This document shows positions 43,176-52,006 of a stretch of 64,000 nucleotides of DNA, in pieces. Numbering within the stretch: position 1 is the first letter of the stretch; each line of letters begins with the position of its first letter. Source of the DNA: Streptomyces sp. HB132 (lineage in GTDB: Bacteria; Actinomycetota; Actinomycetes; Streptomycetales; Streptomycetaceae). The notes beneath the pieces are model-generated. The model was not told where the DNA came from and ran no database searches. It worked only from the letters and a program-made list of their open reading frames with translations. Location: the NCBI RefSeq assembly GCF_016909575.1, contig NZ_JAFBGA010000004.1:124001-188000 (forward strand). Direction: 5' to 3'. The position numbers and the translations under genes are program-made.

Positions 43176-44009
43176 TCACAGCACCGCGTTGAGGAACTCG
43201 CGCGTACGTTCGTGTTCGGGATCGGTGAATATCTTCTCCGGTGAGCCGGACTCCACGACCCGCCCCGCATCGAACATCAGGACCTTTTCCGACACGTCCC
43301 GGGCGAAATTCATCTCGTGGGTCACACAGAGCATCGTGATGTCCGTGCTCCTGGCGATGTCGCCCAGCAGATCCAGCACACCGGCCACGAGCTCGGGGTC
43401 CAGCGCCGACGTCACCTCGTCGAGCAGCAGGATCTCCGGCCGCATCGCCAGCGCGCGGGCGATGGCGACGCGCTGCTGCTGGCCGCCGGAGAGCTGGGAG
43501 GGGTGGGCGTCGACCTTTCCGGAGAGCCCGACCAGGTCGAGCAGTTCCCGGGCCCGGGCCTCCGCCTCTTCGCGCTCCATGCCGAGGACGTTGACCGGGG
43601 CCTCGGTGATGTTCTGGAGCACCTTCATGTTGGGGAAGAGGTTGAACTGCTGGAAGACCATGCCGATCTTCTTCCGGGAGACCCGCAGCTCCTTCTCGCC
43701 CGCCGGCTTCAGGGAGCCGTCCGGCCGGCGCACGTGCGAGAGCGGCGAGCCGTCCACCCAGATCACACCGTCGCTGACCTTCTCGAGGGTCATCAGGAGC
43801 CGCAGGATCGTGGTCTTCCCCGAGCCGCTCGGACCGATCAGCGTGACGTGCTCGCCGCGCCGCACGGTGAAGTCCAGCTCGTCCAGGACCACGTGGTCGC
43901 CGTAGCGCTTGACGACCTTGTCGAAGCGGACGAGTGGCTCGACGCCCGTGACCAGGGGGTCACCGGCCGCGTCCGCGATCTTCTTGAGGGGGGCGGGTTC
44001 AGTGGCCAA
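43176..44009 (-). CDS. ehuA: Ectoine/hydroxyectoine ABC transporter ATP-binding protein
   Basis: 277 aa. Polar amino acid-type ABC ATPase: Walker A GPSGSGKT (59-66), signature LSGGQQQR (173-180), Walker B ILLLDE (193-198). An N-terminal ~22-residue extension is unusual but ends in the normal start of the fold. The start overlaps ehuD by 11 nt. The neighbouring permeases and binding protein make a complete importer. Confidence 0.88.
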   Translation of the reverse strand: MATEPAPLKKIADAAGDPLVTGVEPLVRFDKVVKRYGDHVVLDELDFTVRRGEHVTLIGPSGSGKTTILRLLMTLEKVSDGVIWVDGSPLSHVRRPDGSLKPAGEKELRVSRKKIGMVFQQFNLFPNMKVLQNITEAPVNVLGMEREEAEARARELLDLVGLSGKVDAHPSQLSGGQQQRVAIARALAMRPEILLLDEVTSALDPELVAGVLDLLGDIARSTDITMLCVTHEMNFARDVSEKVLMFDAGRVVESGSPEKIFTDPEHERTREFLNAVL

Positions 44010-44643
44010 GACGCTTCTCCAGCTTTCTCATCAGCAGCGAGGTGGGGTAGCTCGCGACCAGGAAGACGAGCCCGGCGAGCGTGAACACCTCGGTGTACAC
44101 GAAGTGGTCGGCTCCGTACTTCCGGGCCTCGAAGACCATCTCCTGCACCGTGATTACGGCGAGGAAGGGGGTTTCCTTGAACATCGAGATCGCGTAGTTG
44201 CCGAGGGCCGGCAGCACGTTGCGCACCGCCTGCGGAAGGATCACCGCCTGCCAGGTCCGCCGCGGCGACATCGAGAGCGCCCGGCAGGCCTCCCACTGAC
44301 CCTTGGGGACCCCGTCGATCCCGGCCCGGTAGACCTCGGAGGTGTACGCGGCGTAGTGGACGCCCAGCACGACGATGCCGACGGTCAGCGGTTCCACGGA
44401 GCTGAAGACGGCTGCCGCGCCCACCAGCTGGACCAGCAGCGGAGTGGAGCGGACGAACTCCGTGAGTGCCTTCACCGGCACGGTCACGAACCGGGAGGGC
44501 GCACGGCCGGCCACCGCGACGGCCAGCCCGAGCACCGCCGCCACGAGCGTGCCGAGCACGGTCGCCAGCAGAGTGACCCTGAATCCTTCGAGCAGCAGCG
44601 GGAAGGCGTCCCCGACGGCATCCCACCGGAACGACTGGTTCAC
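43999..44643 (-). CDS. ehuD: Ectoine/hydroxyectoine ABC transporter permease
   Basis: 214 aa. His/Glu/Gln-type permease with five predicted helices and the EAA loop EACRALSMSPRRTWQAVILPQA. It overlaps ehuC by ATGA at 44640-44643. Pairs with EhuC to form the channel. Confidence 0.88.
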   Translation of the reverse strand: MNQSFRWDAVGDAFPLLLEGFRVTLLATVLGTLVAAVLGLAVAVAGRAPSRFVTVPVKALTEFVRSTPLLVQLVGAAAVFSSVEPLTVGIVVLGVHYAAYTSEVYRAGIDGVPKGQWEACRALSMSPRRTWQAVILPQAVRNVLPALGNYAISMFKETPFLAVITVQEMVFEARKYGADHFVYTEVFTLAGLVFLVASYPTSLLMRKLEKRLGH

Positions 44644-45374
44644 CGGGAACCTCCCGCCGTGGCAGCGGCTTCCGCCGTGCGAGTCTTCAGCAGGCTGCCC
44701 GCACCGGTGTGCAGTCCCAGCCGCCGCTTGGCGGTGCGCTCCAGCATGTTCATCAGCAGGGTCAGCGCGTAGGCGAGGACGAAGTAGACGGCCAGCAGCA
44801 TCAGATACGTGGTGAGGGTCTCACCGCTCCGGCTGCGGACGTGTTCGATCGCGGTCATCAGATCGGCCGCGGAGAGCAGCCACAGCAGGGGCGTGCACTT
44901 CAGCAGCTGGATCAGCAGGTTGGTGAAGGACGGGATCATCTGCACCCAGGCCTGCGGCATGATCACTTTGCGCATCCGGTGGAAGGGCGTCATGTTCAGC
45001 GCCACGGCCGCCTCGTACTGCGCCCGGGGGACGGAGTTGATCGCGCCGCGCACGATCTCCGAACCGTACGCACCGTAGTTCAGCCCGAAGGCGACGATCC
45101 CGCAGACCAGCGGGGTGAGTTCGTAGCCCGTGAGGGGCGGCATCGCGTAGTAGAGCCAGAAGAGCTGGATGTAGAGGGAGGTGCCGCGGAAGAACTCCAC
45201 GACGGTCCGGGAGACCCCGCGCACCAGCAGCAGCCTGCTGCCCGCCGCCAGGCCGAGGACGAACGACAGCAGCAGTGCGACCAGGGAGCCGAGGACCGTC
45301 GCCTCGAGCGTCACCCACAGGCCGGATCTGACCTGGGGAAACTCTTCGCCGAGTACGGTGAGGAAGTCACTCAT
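44640..45374 (-). CDS. ehuC: Ectoine/hydroxyectoine ABC transporter permease
   Basis: 244 aa from ATG 45374. Permease of the same class; EAA loop YEAAVALNMTPFHRMRKVIMPQA. Helices at about 18-45, 58-78, 82-105, 155-175 and 188-212. The 30-residue tail is basic. Starts 20 nt after ehuB. Confidence 0.88.
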   Translation of the reverse strand: MSDFLTVLGEEFPQVRSGLWVTLEATVLGSLVALLLSFVLGLAAGSRLLLVRGVSRTVVEFFRGTSLYIQLFWLYYAMPPLTGYELTPLVCGIVAFGLNYGAYGSEIVRGAINSVPRAQYEAAVALNMTPFHRMRKVIMPQAWVQMIPSFTNLLIQLLKCTPLLWLLSAADLMTAIEHVRSRSGETLTTYLMLLAVYFVLAYALTLLMNMLERTAKRRLGLHTGAGSLLKTRTAEAAATAGGSR

Positions 45375-45393
45375 ACGGTGTGGTCCGCCCCCG

Positions 45394-46296
45394 TCAGCCC
45401 TTGCACAGGTCGGCCGTCTTGAGCGTGGCCGGCGGTATCTCCGTGGCGCCGAAGCCGTACTCCCGGAGCAGCTCCACATAGCGGGACCGGTCCGAGACGA
45501 TCTTCTTGAGCTCGCGGTTGAAGGCGTCCCGCAGTTCCTCGTTGCCCTGGCGGAACACCGCGCCGCCCGGGGAGAACTGCTTCGCGCCGTCCAGCTCCGG
45601 CACGAAGGCCTCGGTGACCTCGGTGTCCGGGTTGGTCTTGGCCAGCCAGCGCAGCGAGATGCCGGTGAGCAGGAACGCGTCGATCCGGCCGCCCTTGACG
45701 GCGTCCGCGCCGTCCTGCGGCTTCTGCAGCGTCTTGATCTTCCCCTCGGCGATGCCCGCGCCCTCGGCGTACGACGCCTCGACCGCACCGGACATCACGC
45801 CGACGGTGACCCCCGCCGCCTTCGCGGACGCCAGGTCGGTGAGCTTCTTCGGGTTGCCCTTCTTCACCATCAGGGCCGTGGGGGAGATGAACTCCGGCTC
45901 GGAGAACAGCGCGTTGGCGCAGCGCTCCGGCGTGATGGCCATGCCCGCGCTGACCACGTCGTACTTGCCCGCCTGCAGGCCGGGGATGAGGCCGTCCCAC
46001 TCCGAGAGGGTGGGCTTCAGCTCGTCGACACCGAGCGCCTTGAATATCTCCCGGTGCAGGGTGGGGGCCTCGCCCTTGAGCTCCTTGCCCTCCATGTACC
46101 CGTACGGGGCCTCGTTGGCGTACGCGACCCGGACGAAGCCCTGCTTGCGGAGCTTGTCGAGCGCGCCCTCACCGTCCGCGGCACCGGCGTCCGTCTTGCT
46201 GCACGCGGAGAGGAGACCGGGGACCACGAGCAGACCTCCGACGGCCGCCGTTCGATTGAGGAAGCCCCGACGGGACAGGTGAGGGAAGTCAGCCAT
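45394..46296 (-). CDS. ehuB: Ectoine/hydroxyectoine-binding lipoprotein
   Basis: 300 aa from ATG 46296, preceded by AGGAG. The signal carries a twin-arginine-like SRRGFL and lipobox LLSAC, so it is lipid-anchored outside. The periplasmic-binding fold starts VRVAYANEAPYGY and contains IPGLQAGKYDVVSAGMAITPERC, close to EhuB proteins. First gene of ehuBCDA. Imports compatible solutes for osmoprotection or as food. Confidence 0.87.
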   Translation of the reverse strand: MADFPHLSRRGFLNRTAAVGGLLVVPGLLSACSKTDAGAADGEGALDKLRKQGFVRVAYANEAPYGYMEGKELKGEAPTLHREIFKALGVDELKPTLSEWDGLIPGLQAGKYDVVSAGMAITPERCANALFSEPEFISPTALMVKKGNPKKLTDLASAKAAGVTVGVMSGAVEASYAEGAGIAEGKIKTLQKPQDGADAVKGGRIDAFLLTGISLRWLAKTNPDTEVTEAFVPELDGAKQFSPGGAVFRQGNEELRDAFNRELKKIVSDRSRYVELLREYGFGATEIPPATLKTADLCKG

Positions 46297-46515
46297 GGTT
46301 CGCGATCTCCTGCGGGAATAGGGGGTGTCGAACAGTCCGGACAGAGTGAGCACCTGCCCGATCCGGGGCACGTATGCAGCAAGCGCTGCCATGTAACCGA
46401 ACGGTGGCCGGAGGGTGACCCTCCCGTGTCCCGTCATGGGCGGAGGGCGATGACGGGTGCACGGGGCGTACCGGCTGCGGTGCGCGGATCCATGACCGGC
46501 CGTCAGGGCGGAGAG

Positions 46516-47475
46516 TCAGGACGGGACGTCCGGGGAAGGTACGTAACCACGCCGTACGTCCACCACGTTGGGCAGCGGCTCCCCGGCCGCCCAGCGTTCG
46601 TACATCGCGACGAACTGTTCACCCAGCCGGTCCCGCCATCCTGCCGTGTCCCCGCTCATGTGCGGGGAGACCAGCAGGCCGGGCACGTCCCACAGCGGGC
46701 TGGACGGGCCCAGCGGCTCCTCCTGGAACACGTCGAGCGCCGCGCCCGCGATCCAGCGCCGGCGCAGCGCGTCGGCCAGATCCTCCTCGACGGTCAGCTG
46801 ACCGCGCCCCACGTTGACGAAGTGGGCGGAGGGCTGGAGCAACCCGAAGAAGCGGGTGTCGAACATCCCGCGCGTCTCGTCCGTCAGGGGGGCCGCGGAG
46901 ATCACCCAGTCCGCGCCTGCCGCCAGCCGCCCCAGATCCTCGACGCCGTGAATCGTGCGCCGCGCGGTACGTCCGACGAGCGCCACCCGCACACCGAGGC
47001 CGTGCAGCAGCCGCATGATCTCCCGGCCGATGGGCCCCGCGCCGACGACCACGGCGCGGCTGCCGGCGAGGTCCCGGGTCTCCCGGTGGTGCCACCGGTG
47101 CTGCCGCTGGAGGTCCAGAGTGCGGGGGAGGTCCTTCGCGAAGGCGAGCACCAGCCCCGCGACGTACTCGGCAATCGGCAGCTCGAAGACGCCACGGGCG
47201 TTGGTGACGACGGTCGGGGAGGCGGCCAGCTCCGGGCAGAGCAGCCGGTCCACCCCGGCGCTCGCGGTGTGCACCCAGCGGGGGCGCGGCCCGTCGCCGG
47301 GCCAGGCCGCGCGGACGGCGTCGGAGGTGAAGTCCCAGACCAGCAGGACATCGGCGTCGGGCAGCTGCCCGGCCAGCGTCCGCTCGTCGGCGTACCTCAC
47401 GAGGGCCCGTCCGGTCAGCCGGCCCAGGCGCGGTGACGGGTCGGTGTCCAGTACGAGGATCACAGGAGTGGTCAT
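46516..47475 (-). CDS. D-2-hydroxyacid dehydrogenase
   Basis: 319 aa from ATG 47475. NAD-binding motif VVVGAGPIGREIM, then the catalytic series: SAGVDRL, an Arg in the ISAAPLTDETRGM region, NVGRGQLTVEEDL, ALDVFQEEPL and SPHMSG with the catalytic His. Reduces 2-keto acids. It lies 219 nt upstream of ehuB, same strand, and divergent from the maleate-isomerase-like gene; a role in breaking down an imported solute is possible. Confidence 0.9.
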   Translation of the reverse strand: MTTPVILVLDTDPSPRLGRLTGRALVRYADERTLAGQLPDADVLLVWDFTSDAVRAAWPGDGPRPRWVHTASAGVDRLLCPELAASPTVVTNARGVFELPIAEYVAGLVLAFAKDLPRTLDLQRQHRWHHRETRDLAGSRAVVVGAGPIGREIMRLLHGLGVRVALVGRTARRTIHGVEDLGRLAAGADWVISAAPLTDETRGMFDTRFFGLLQPSAHFVNVGRGQLTVEEDLADALRRRWIAGAALDVFQEEPLGPSSPLWDVPGLLVSPHMSGDTAGWRDRLGEQFVAMYERWAAGEPLPNVVDVRRGYVPSPDVPS

Positions 47476-47659
47476 CAGGAATGACCACGCTCGCACCGGG
47501 GCACACGCCCGTCAACAGGACCCCTCGACCCGCGGGAGAAACCGCTGGTCACACCGGTTGCGGGAGACGGCATGGGGCCACAAGGGGAATAATTGTCCCG
47601 GCGGGGACAGCGGTGGCGCGAGTGCCGGCACGACATCCGGACGCACGGGAAGGATGGAC

Positions 47660-48424
47660 ATGACGACCGTAGGACTTCTCTACCCGGGCCATGCCGCGGA
47701 GGACGACTTCCCGCGGATCGAGGTCATGCTCGACAGCGACATCAGGGTGCCGCTCTTCCACACCGACATCGACGAGGACGCCCGCAGGGCGGAGAACCTC
47801 CGGGCGGCGGGCACCCCCGACCGTCTGAACGCCGGTGTCGAGGAACTGCGGCTGGCAGGTGCCGAATCCCTGGTCTGGGCCTGTTCGGGCGGCAGCTTCG
47901 CCTACGGCTGGGAGGGGGCGCACGAACAGGCCGCCGAGCTGGCCAGGGCCGCCGGGCTCCCCGCGTCGAGCACGTCGATCGGTTTCGTCCAGGCGGTACA
48001 CGAGCTGGGGGCGTCCCGGGTCGCGGTCGCCGCGACCTACTCCGAGGACATCGCCACGCTCTTCGCCGGCTTCCTGCGGTCCGGTGGGATCGAGGTGGCC
48101 GCCAGTCGTGGTGGCGGCATCATCACGGCGTCCGAGGCGGCCGCCGCGGACGTGGAGCTCGTGAAGCAGCTGGCCGTGGCCGGGGACCACCCCGACGCCG
48201 AGGTGGTGCTGCTCCCGGACAACGCCCTGCACACCGCCGCGTACGTCCCCGAGCTCGAGGAAATCCTCGGCAAGCCGGTACTCACCGCCAACCAGGTGGC
48301 GGTCTGGGAAGGCCTCCGGCTCGCCGAACGCCGCATCTGGGCCCCCACCCTCGGCACGCTGTTCGCCACCCGCGAGCCCCCGCTCGGTGCCACCGAGCCC
48401 CGGGGCATCGAGGTACGGGAGTAG
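47660..48424 (+). CDS. Maleate isomerase/Asp-Glu racemase superfamily protein (EutA-like)
   Basis: 254 aa from ATG 47660, preceded by GGGAAGG. Two-domain racemase fold: first Cys region VWACSGGSFAYG, GFVQAVHELGASRVAVAATYSED in the middle. The second-half catalytic cysteine is not obvious (LLPDNALHTAAYVPELEEILG), so it may act as a decarboxylase-type or non-racemising member. The ectoine-use protein EutA is in this family, which fits the ehu operon nearby, but identity is not proven. Confidence 0.8.
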   Translation: MTTVGLLYPGHAAEDDFPRIEVMLDSDIRVPLFHTDIDEDARRAENLRAAGTPDRLNAGVEELRLAGAESLVWACSGGSFAYGWEGAHEQAAELARAAGLPASSTSIGFVQAVHELGASRVAVAATYSEDIATLFAGFLRSGGIEVAASRGGGIITASEAAAADVELVKQLAVAGDHPDAEVVLLPDNALHTAAYVPELEEILGKPVLTANQVAVWEGLRLAERRIWAPTLGTLFATREPPLGATEPRGIEVRE

Positions 48425-48468
48425 GCGCCCCGGAACCGGACGTCGGGGGAGTCGGCAGGGTACCCAGG

Positions 48469-48507
48469 GTCCGGAAGCCGGGGGAGCGTGCGCCCCGGCT
48501 TCCGGAC
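48469..48507 (+). terminator. Hairpin terminator after the EutA-like gene
   Basis: 15-bp arms (48469-48483 and 48493-48507), core CCGGAAGCCGGGG, with a 9-nt loop, 45 nt after the stop. Confidence 0.7.
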
Positions 48508-48583
48508 ACCGCGGGAATAAGCGGAGCCATCCTCCTGTTGGCACCCTCCGGTACCCAGACGCAGCACCGGAGAGGCCGAACAC

Positions 48584-49681
48584 GTGGATGAGAACCGAGG
48601 CGACCAGATTCGCGGCACGGCGGGCGGGACGGCCTCCGTTCCCCTGTCCGTGCTCGACCTGGTGACCGTGGGCCAGGGCCGCACCGCGACCCAGGCACTG
48701 CGCACCAGCGTGGACATCGCCAAGCTCGCCGAGAGCCGCGGATTCCACCGGTTCTGGGTCGCCGAGCACCACTCCATGCCCGGTGTCGCCTCCTCGTCGC
48801 CCGCCGTGATCCTGGCGAACCTGGCCGCCCACACCGAGCGCATCCGGCTCGGCTCCGGCGGTGTGATGCTGCCCAACCACGCCCCGCTGGTGATCGCGGA
48901 GCAGTTCGGCACCCTGGAGGCGATGGCCCCCGGCCGCGTCGACCTCGGACTGGGCCGGGCCCCCGGCACGGACGGCGCGACCGCTGCCGCACTGCGGCGC
49001 ACGGACCGGCTGAACGAGGGGGCCGACGACTTCCCGCAGCAACTGGCCGAGCTGACCCGCTTCCTGGACGACGACTTCCCGGACGGACACCCGTACGCCC
49101 GCATCCACGCCGTCCCCGGGCCCGTGCAGGCCACCTCGCCCGGCGGTGTCCAGTCCTCCGCCCGTCCGCCGGTCTGGCTGCTGGGCTCCTCCGGCTTCAG
49201 CGCCCGGCTGGCCGGTGTCCTCGGGCTGCCCTTCGCCTTCGCCCACCACTTCTCGGCACGCAACACCGTGCCGGCCCTGGACCTGTACCGGGAGTCCTTC
49301 AAGCCCTCCGCAGTGCTCGACGCCCCCTACGCCCTCATCGGGGTCGCGGCACTGGCCGCCGACGACGAGCGCGAGGCCAGGCGCCAGGTGCTCACCGGCG
49401 CCCTGTCCATGGTCCGGCTGCGTACCGGGCGCCCGGGCCTCGTGCCGAGCCCCGAGGAGGCGGAGGCGTACGACTTCAGCCCCATGGAGCGCGAGTTCGT
49501 CGACGGCTGGCTGAAGGACATCGTCCACGGCACGGCGGACGAGGTCCGTACCGGTCTGGACGACCTGGCCAAGCGCACCGGCGCGGACGAGCTGATGATC
49601 ACGGCCAACGCACACGGTGGCGAGGCCCGCCTGCGCTCGTACGAGCTCATCGCCGACGCCTACGGGCTGCCCACGATCTGA
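48584..49681 (+). CDS. Luciferase-like (LLM) flavin oxidoreductase
   Basis: 365 aa, GTG start at 48584. TIM-barrel LLM family: SVLDLVTVGQG, FHRFWVAEHHSMPGVASSSP, RIRLGSGGVMLPNHAPLVIAEQ and VDLGLGRAPGTD are typical of the MsnO8-like group. Flavin-dependent monooxygenase or reductase of unknown substrate. No tail-to-tail terminator is clear before the convergent GGDEF-EAL gene 31 nt away. Confidence 0.9.
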   Translation: MDENRGDQIRGTAGGTASVPLSVLDLVTVGQGRTATQALRTSVDIAKLAESRGFHRFWVAEHHSMPGVASSSPAVILANLAAHTERIRLGSGGVMLPNHAPLVIAEQFGTLEAMAPGRVDLGLGRAPGTDGATAAALRRTDRLNEGADDFPQQLAELTRFLDDDFPDGHPYARIHAVPGPVQATSPGGVQSSARPPVWLLGSSGFSARLAGVLGLPFAFAHHFSARNTVPALDLYRESFKPSAVLDAPYALIGVAALAADDEREARRQVLTGALSMVRLRTGRPGLVPSPEEAEAYDFSPMEREFVDGWLKDIVHGTADEVRTGLDDLAKRTGADELMITANAHGGEARLRSYELIADAYGLPTI

Positions 49682-49712
49682 CCCGGCCGGCGGCTCCGGG
49701 AACCGGCGCCGG

Positions 49713-51551
49713 TCAGCCCTCCGGCGGCCTGGCGCCGATCAGTTCGGCGATCCGCTCCGGGGCCACCGCACGGGAGTACAGCCACCCCTGCCCGGTGTCG
49801 CAGCCGATCCGGCGCAGCCGCTCCGCCTGGCCCGACGTCTCCACGCACTCCGCGGTGACCGTCAGGCCCAGGCGGTGCGCCAGCTGCACCATGGCCTCGA
49901 CGATCGTCTCGTCGGCCGGGCTGGGGTGCGCGCCGTCCTCGTAGCGGAAACCGCGTACGAACGAACCGTCCAGCTTCAGCACGGACACGGGCAGTCGGCT
50001 CAGATAGGCGAGGTTGGAGTAGCCCGTGCCGAAGTCGTCGATCGCGATGCGGACGCCCATGTCGCTGAGCGCCTGAAGCACCTGGAGCGGCCGTCCCGAC
50101 GAGCCCATGACCGCCGACTCGGTCAGCTCCAGTTGCAGCAGTTCCGGCCCGAGGCCGGTCTCGGTGAGGATCTCCGCCACGTCGGTGACCAGGTCGGAGT
50201 CCCACACCTGTCGCACGGCGACGTTGACGCTGATGAACAGTGCGGATTCGTCCGGGTGTTCCAGCTGCCAGCGGCGTGCCTGCCGGCACGCCGTGCGCAG
50301 GATCCACCGGCCGAGCTGGACGATCGTGCCGTCCTCCTCGGCGATCGGGACGAACCGGCTCGGTGCCAGCAGCCCGAACCGCGGGTGGTTCCACCGGACC
50401 AGGGCCTCCACACCCCGGACGACCTCGTCCGCCATGCCCACCAGCGGCTGGTACTCCAGAGTGAACTCCCCGCGTTCGACGGCCGGGCGCAGTGTGGAGG
50501 AGAGCGCCTGCCGGGTCATCCGGTGGGCGTTTCGCTCGGGGTCGAAGAGGGTCCAGCGGGCCCTGCCGTCCTCCTTCGCCCAGTAGAGCGTGGTGTCCGC
50601 CGCCTGCATCAGAGCGGTGGCCGACGTTCCGGCGGACGGCCGCTCCACCACCCCGATCGACGCGGAGACCGACAGCCGGTGCCCGGACACCTCGAACGGC
50701 CGCTGCAGAGCGGCCAGCACGGAACGGGCGAGGCCCGTGAGCTGAGGCGTACCCGAGGAGGCCTCGACAAGGATCGCGAACTCGTCACCGCCGAGCCGTG
50801 CCACCAGATGGCCGCCCGCACGGTGGCCGTCGCCTTCGGCGCAGTCGGTGAGCCGTCCGGCGACGGCCGCCAGCAGCCGGTCGCCGATGCGGTGACCCAA
50901 GGTGTCGTTCACCGCCTTGAAGCCGTCGACGTCCAGGTAGCAGAGGCCGATCCGGCCCTGCCCGGGCGATGACCCGTCCGGCGACGACAGGGTCTCCAGC
51001 GCGGTCGAGAGCCGCTCGAGGAACAGCGTGCGGTTGGGCAGCAGGGTCACGGGATCGTGCGTCCGCAGATGGCGCAGCCGCTCCCGCAGCTCGCGCCGGT
51101 CGCTGACGTCGGCGACGGACAGCAGCACCCGGCCGGCGCCGGAGGCCGGGTCACCCATCGGTACGACGGTGACCTCGGCCCACAACGGGCTGCCGTCGGC
51201 GTGCTTGAGCTGCCGGGCGCACCGGAACCGGGGGCGGGTGCCGCGCAGGACCTCGGTGTACGCGCGCCGGGCGGGGGCGTCCGAGGTCAGGCCGGTGAGG
51301 TCGGCCGCGAGCTGCCCGGCCAGGGACGCGGGCTCTGCGCCGAGCAGTCCGCCCAGTGCGTCGTTCGCCCTGACGATCCGGCCGCGGTGGTCGACGACGG
51401 CCATCGGGAGGGTCGCCGACGCGAACGCGGCGCGGTAGTCGCGCAGCTCGGCGAGCCCCGTCCCCTGATGATCACGGTGGGTCACCTCCGGCGGACCGGT
51501 GCCGGGGGAGGTGCCCGTCCCGGGCGTCGGCCCTTCGGAGGTTCCGCTCAC
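49713..51551 (-). CDS. PAS-GGDEF-EAL c-di-GMP turnover protein
   Basis: 612 aa from GTG 51551, preceded by GGGAG; ATGs at 51659 and 51719 would lengthen it. PAS (about 35-150), GGDEF (160-330) with intact RLGGDEFAIL, and EAL (345-605) with GVEALVRW, DDFGTGYSNL and ECVET. No membrane helix, so cytosolic. Both catalytic motifs look intact; in Streptomyces similar PAS-GGDEF-EAL proteins act mainly as phosphodiesterases that affect development. A BldD-like box lies upstream. Confidence 0.92.
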   Translation of the reverse strand: MSGTSEGPTPGTGTSPGTGPPEVTHRDHQGTGLAELRDYRAAFASATLPMAVVDHRGRIVRANDALGGLLGAEPASLAGQLAADLTGLTSDAPARRAYTEVLRGTRPRFRCARQLKHADGSPLWAEVTVVPMGDPASGAGRVLLSVADVSDRRELRERLRHLRTHDPVTLLPNRTLFLERLSTALETLSSPDGSSPGQGRIGLCYLDVDGFKAVNDTLGHRIGDRLLAAVAGRLTDCAEGDGHRAGGHLVARLGGDEFAILVEASSGTPQLTGLARSVLAALQRPFEVSGHRLSVSASIGVVERPSAGTSATALMQAADTTLYWAKEDGRARWTLFDPERNAHRMTRQALSSTLRPAVERGEFTLEYQPLVGMADEVVRGVEALVRWNHPRFGLLAPSRFVPIAEEDGTIVQLGRWILRTACRQARRWQLEHPDESALFISVNVAVRQVWDSDLVTDVAEILTETGLGPELLQLELTESAVMGSSGRPLQVLQALSDMGVRIAIDDFGTGYSNLAYLSRLPVSVLKLDGSFVRGFRYEDGAHPSPADETIVEAMVQLAHRLGLTVTAECVETSGQAERLRRIGCDTGQGWLYSRAVAPERIAELIGARPPEG

Positions 51552-51830
51552 CGCTCGCTCCCGCTGTGCAGATCGTCGTGAACAGGTGTGGCCGGGCAGG
51601 GCGTGGAGCGGAGCGCCGCGCGAGAGGCGGGAACCACGCAGGAAAACGAGGTGAAGCATAGAGGGTGGCGCGCCGCACGTTCCAGCGCGCCCGCCGTTTC
51701 GGATGCACGGTACGCGCATGGCTCACGTCCGTCCGGCCCCTCCACCCTCTGGACCACCCCGGAGCGCTTTGGCCGTAGATGACGAATTTTGAGCCGTTCT
51801 GGTTGTTCAAGGCTCCAGGGTGAGCGAATG

Positions 51831-51843
51831 TGACGCTCTGTGA
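51831..51843. promoter_or_regulatory. BldD-box-like palindrome
   Basis: TGACGCTCTGTGA matches the BldD consensus (T-N-A-C-N-C-A/T-G-N-G-T-N-A) at all fixed positions except one (C in place of G). It lies in the 455-bp divergent region between the GGDEF-EAL and metalloprotease genes. BldD is the c-di-GMP-bound developmental master repressor and is known to control c-di-GMP enzyme genes. Confidence 0.5.
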
Positions 51844-51860
51844 GGGTAGGTATGTCTCGA

Positions 51861-51900
51861 TCCGACTGATGCCGACTGATGCCGACTGATGCCGACTGGT
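51861..51900. repeat. Four tandem 10-bp repeats (GCCGACTGAT)
   Basis: Units at 51861, 51871, 51881 and 51891; the first has T for the leading G, the last ends GT. The period equals one helical turn, so protein bound to each unit would lie on one face. It is 107-146 bp ahead of the metalloprotease start. Confidence 0.75.
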
Positions 51901-52006
51901 CGTTCCCGGCTCCGGCTGACCCGTGTGGGGCAGCACAACAGGGCGTACGCCGCAGAACCGGCACAGGGTGAGGGGGGAGACCCGCATTCGCCACCCGGAG
52001 GTAGAT

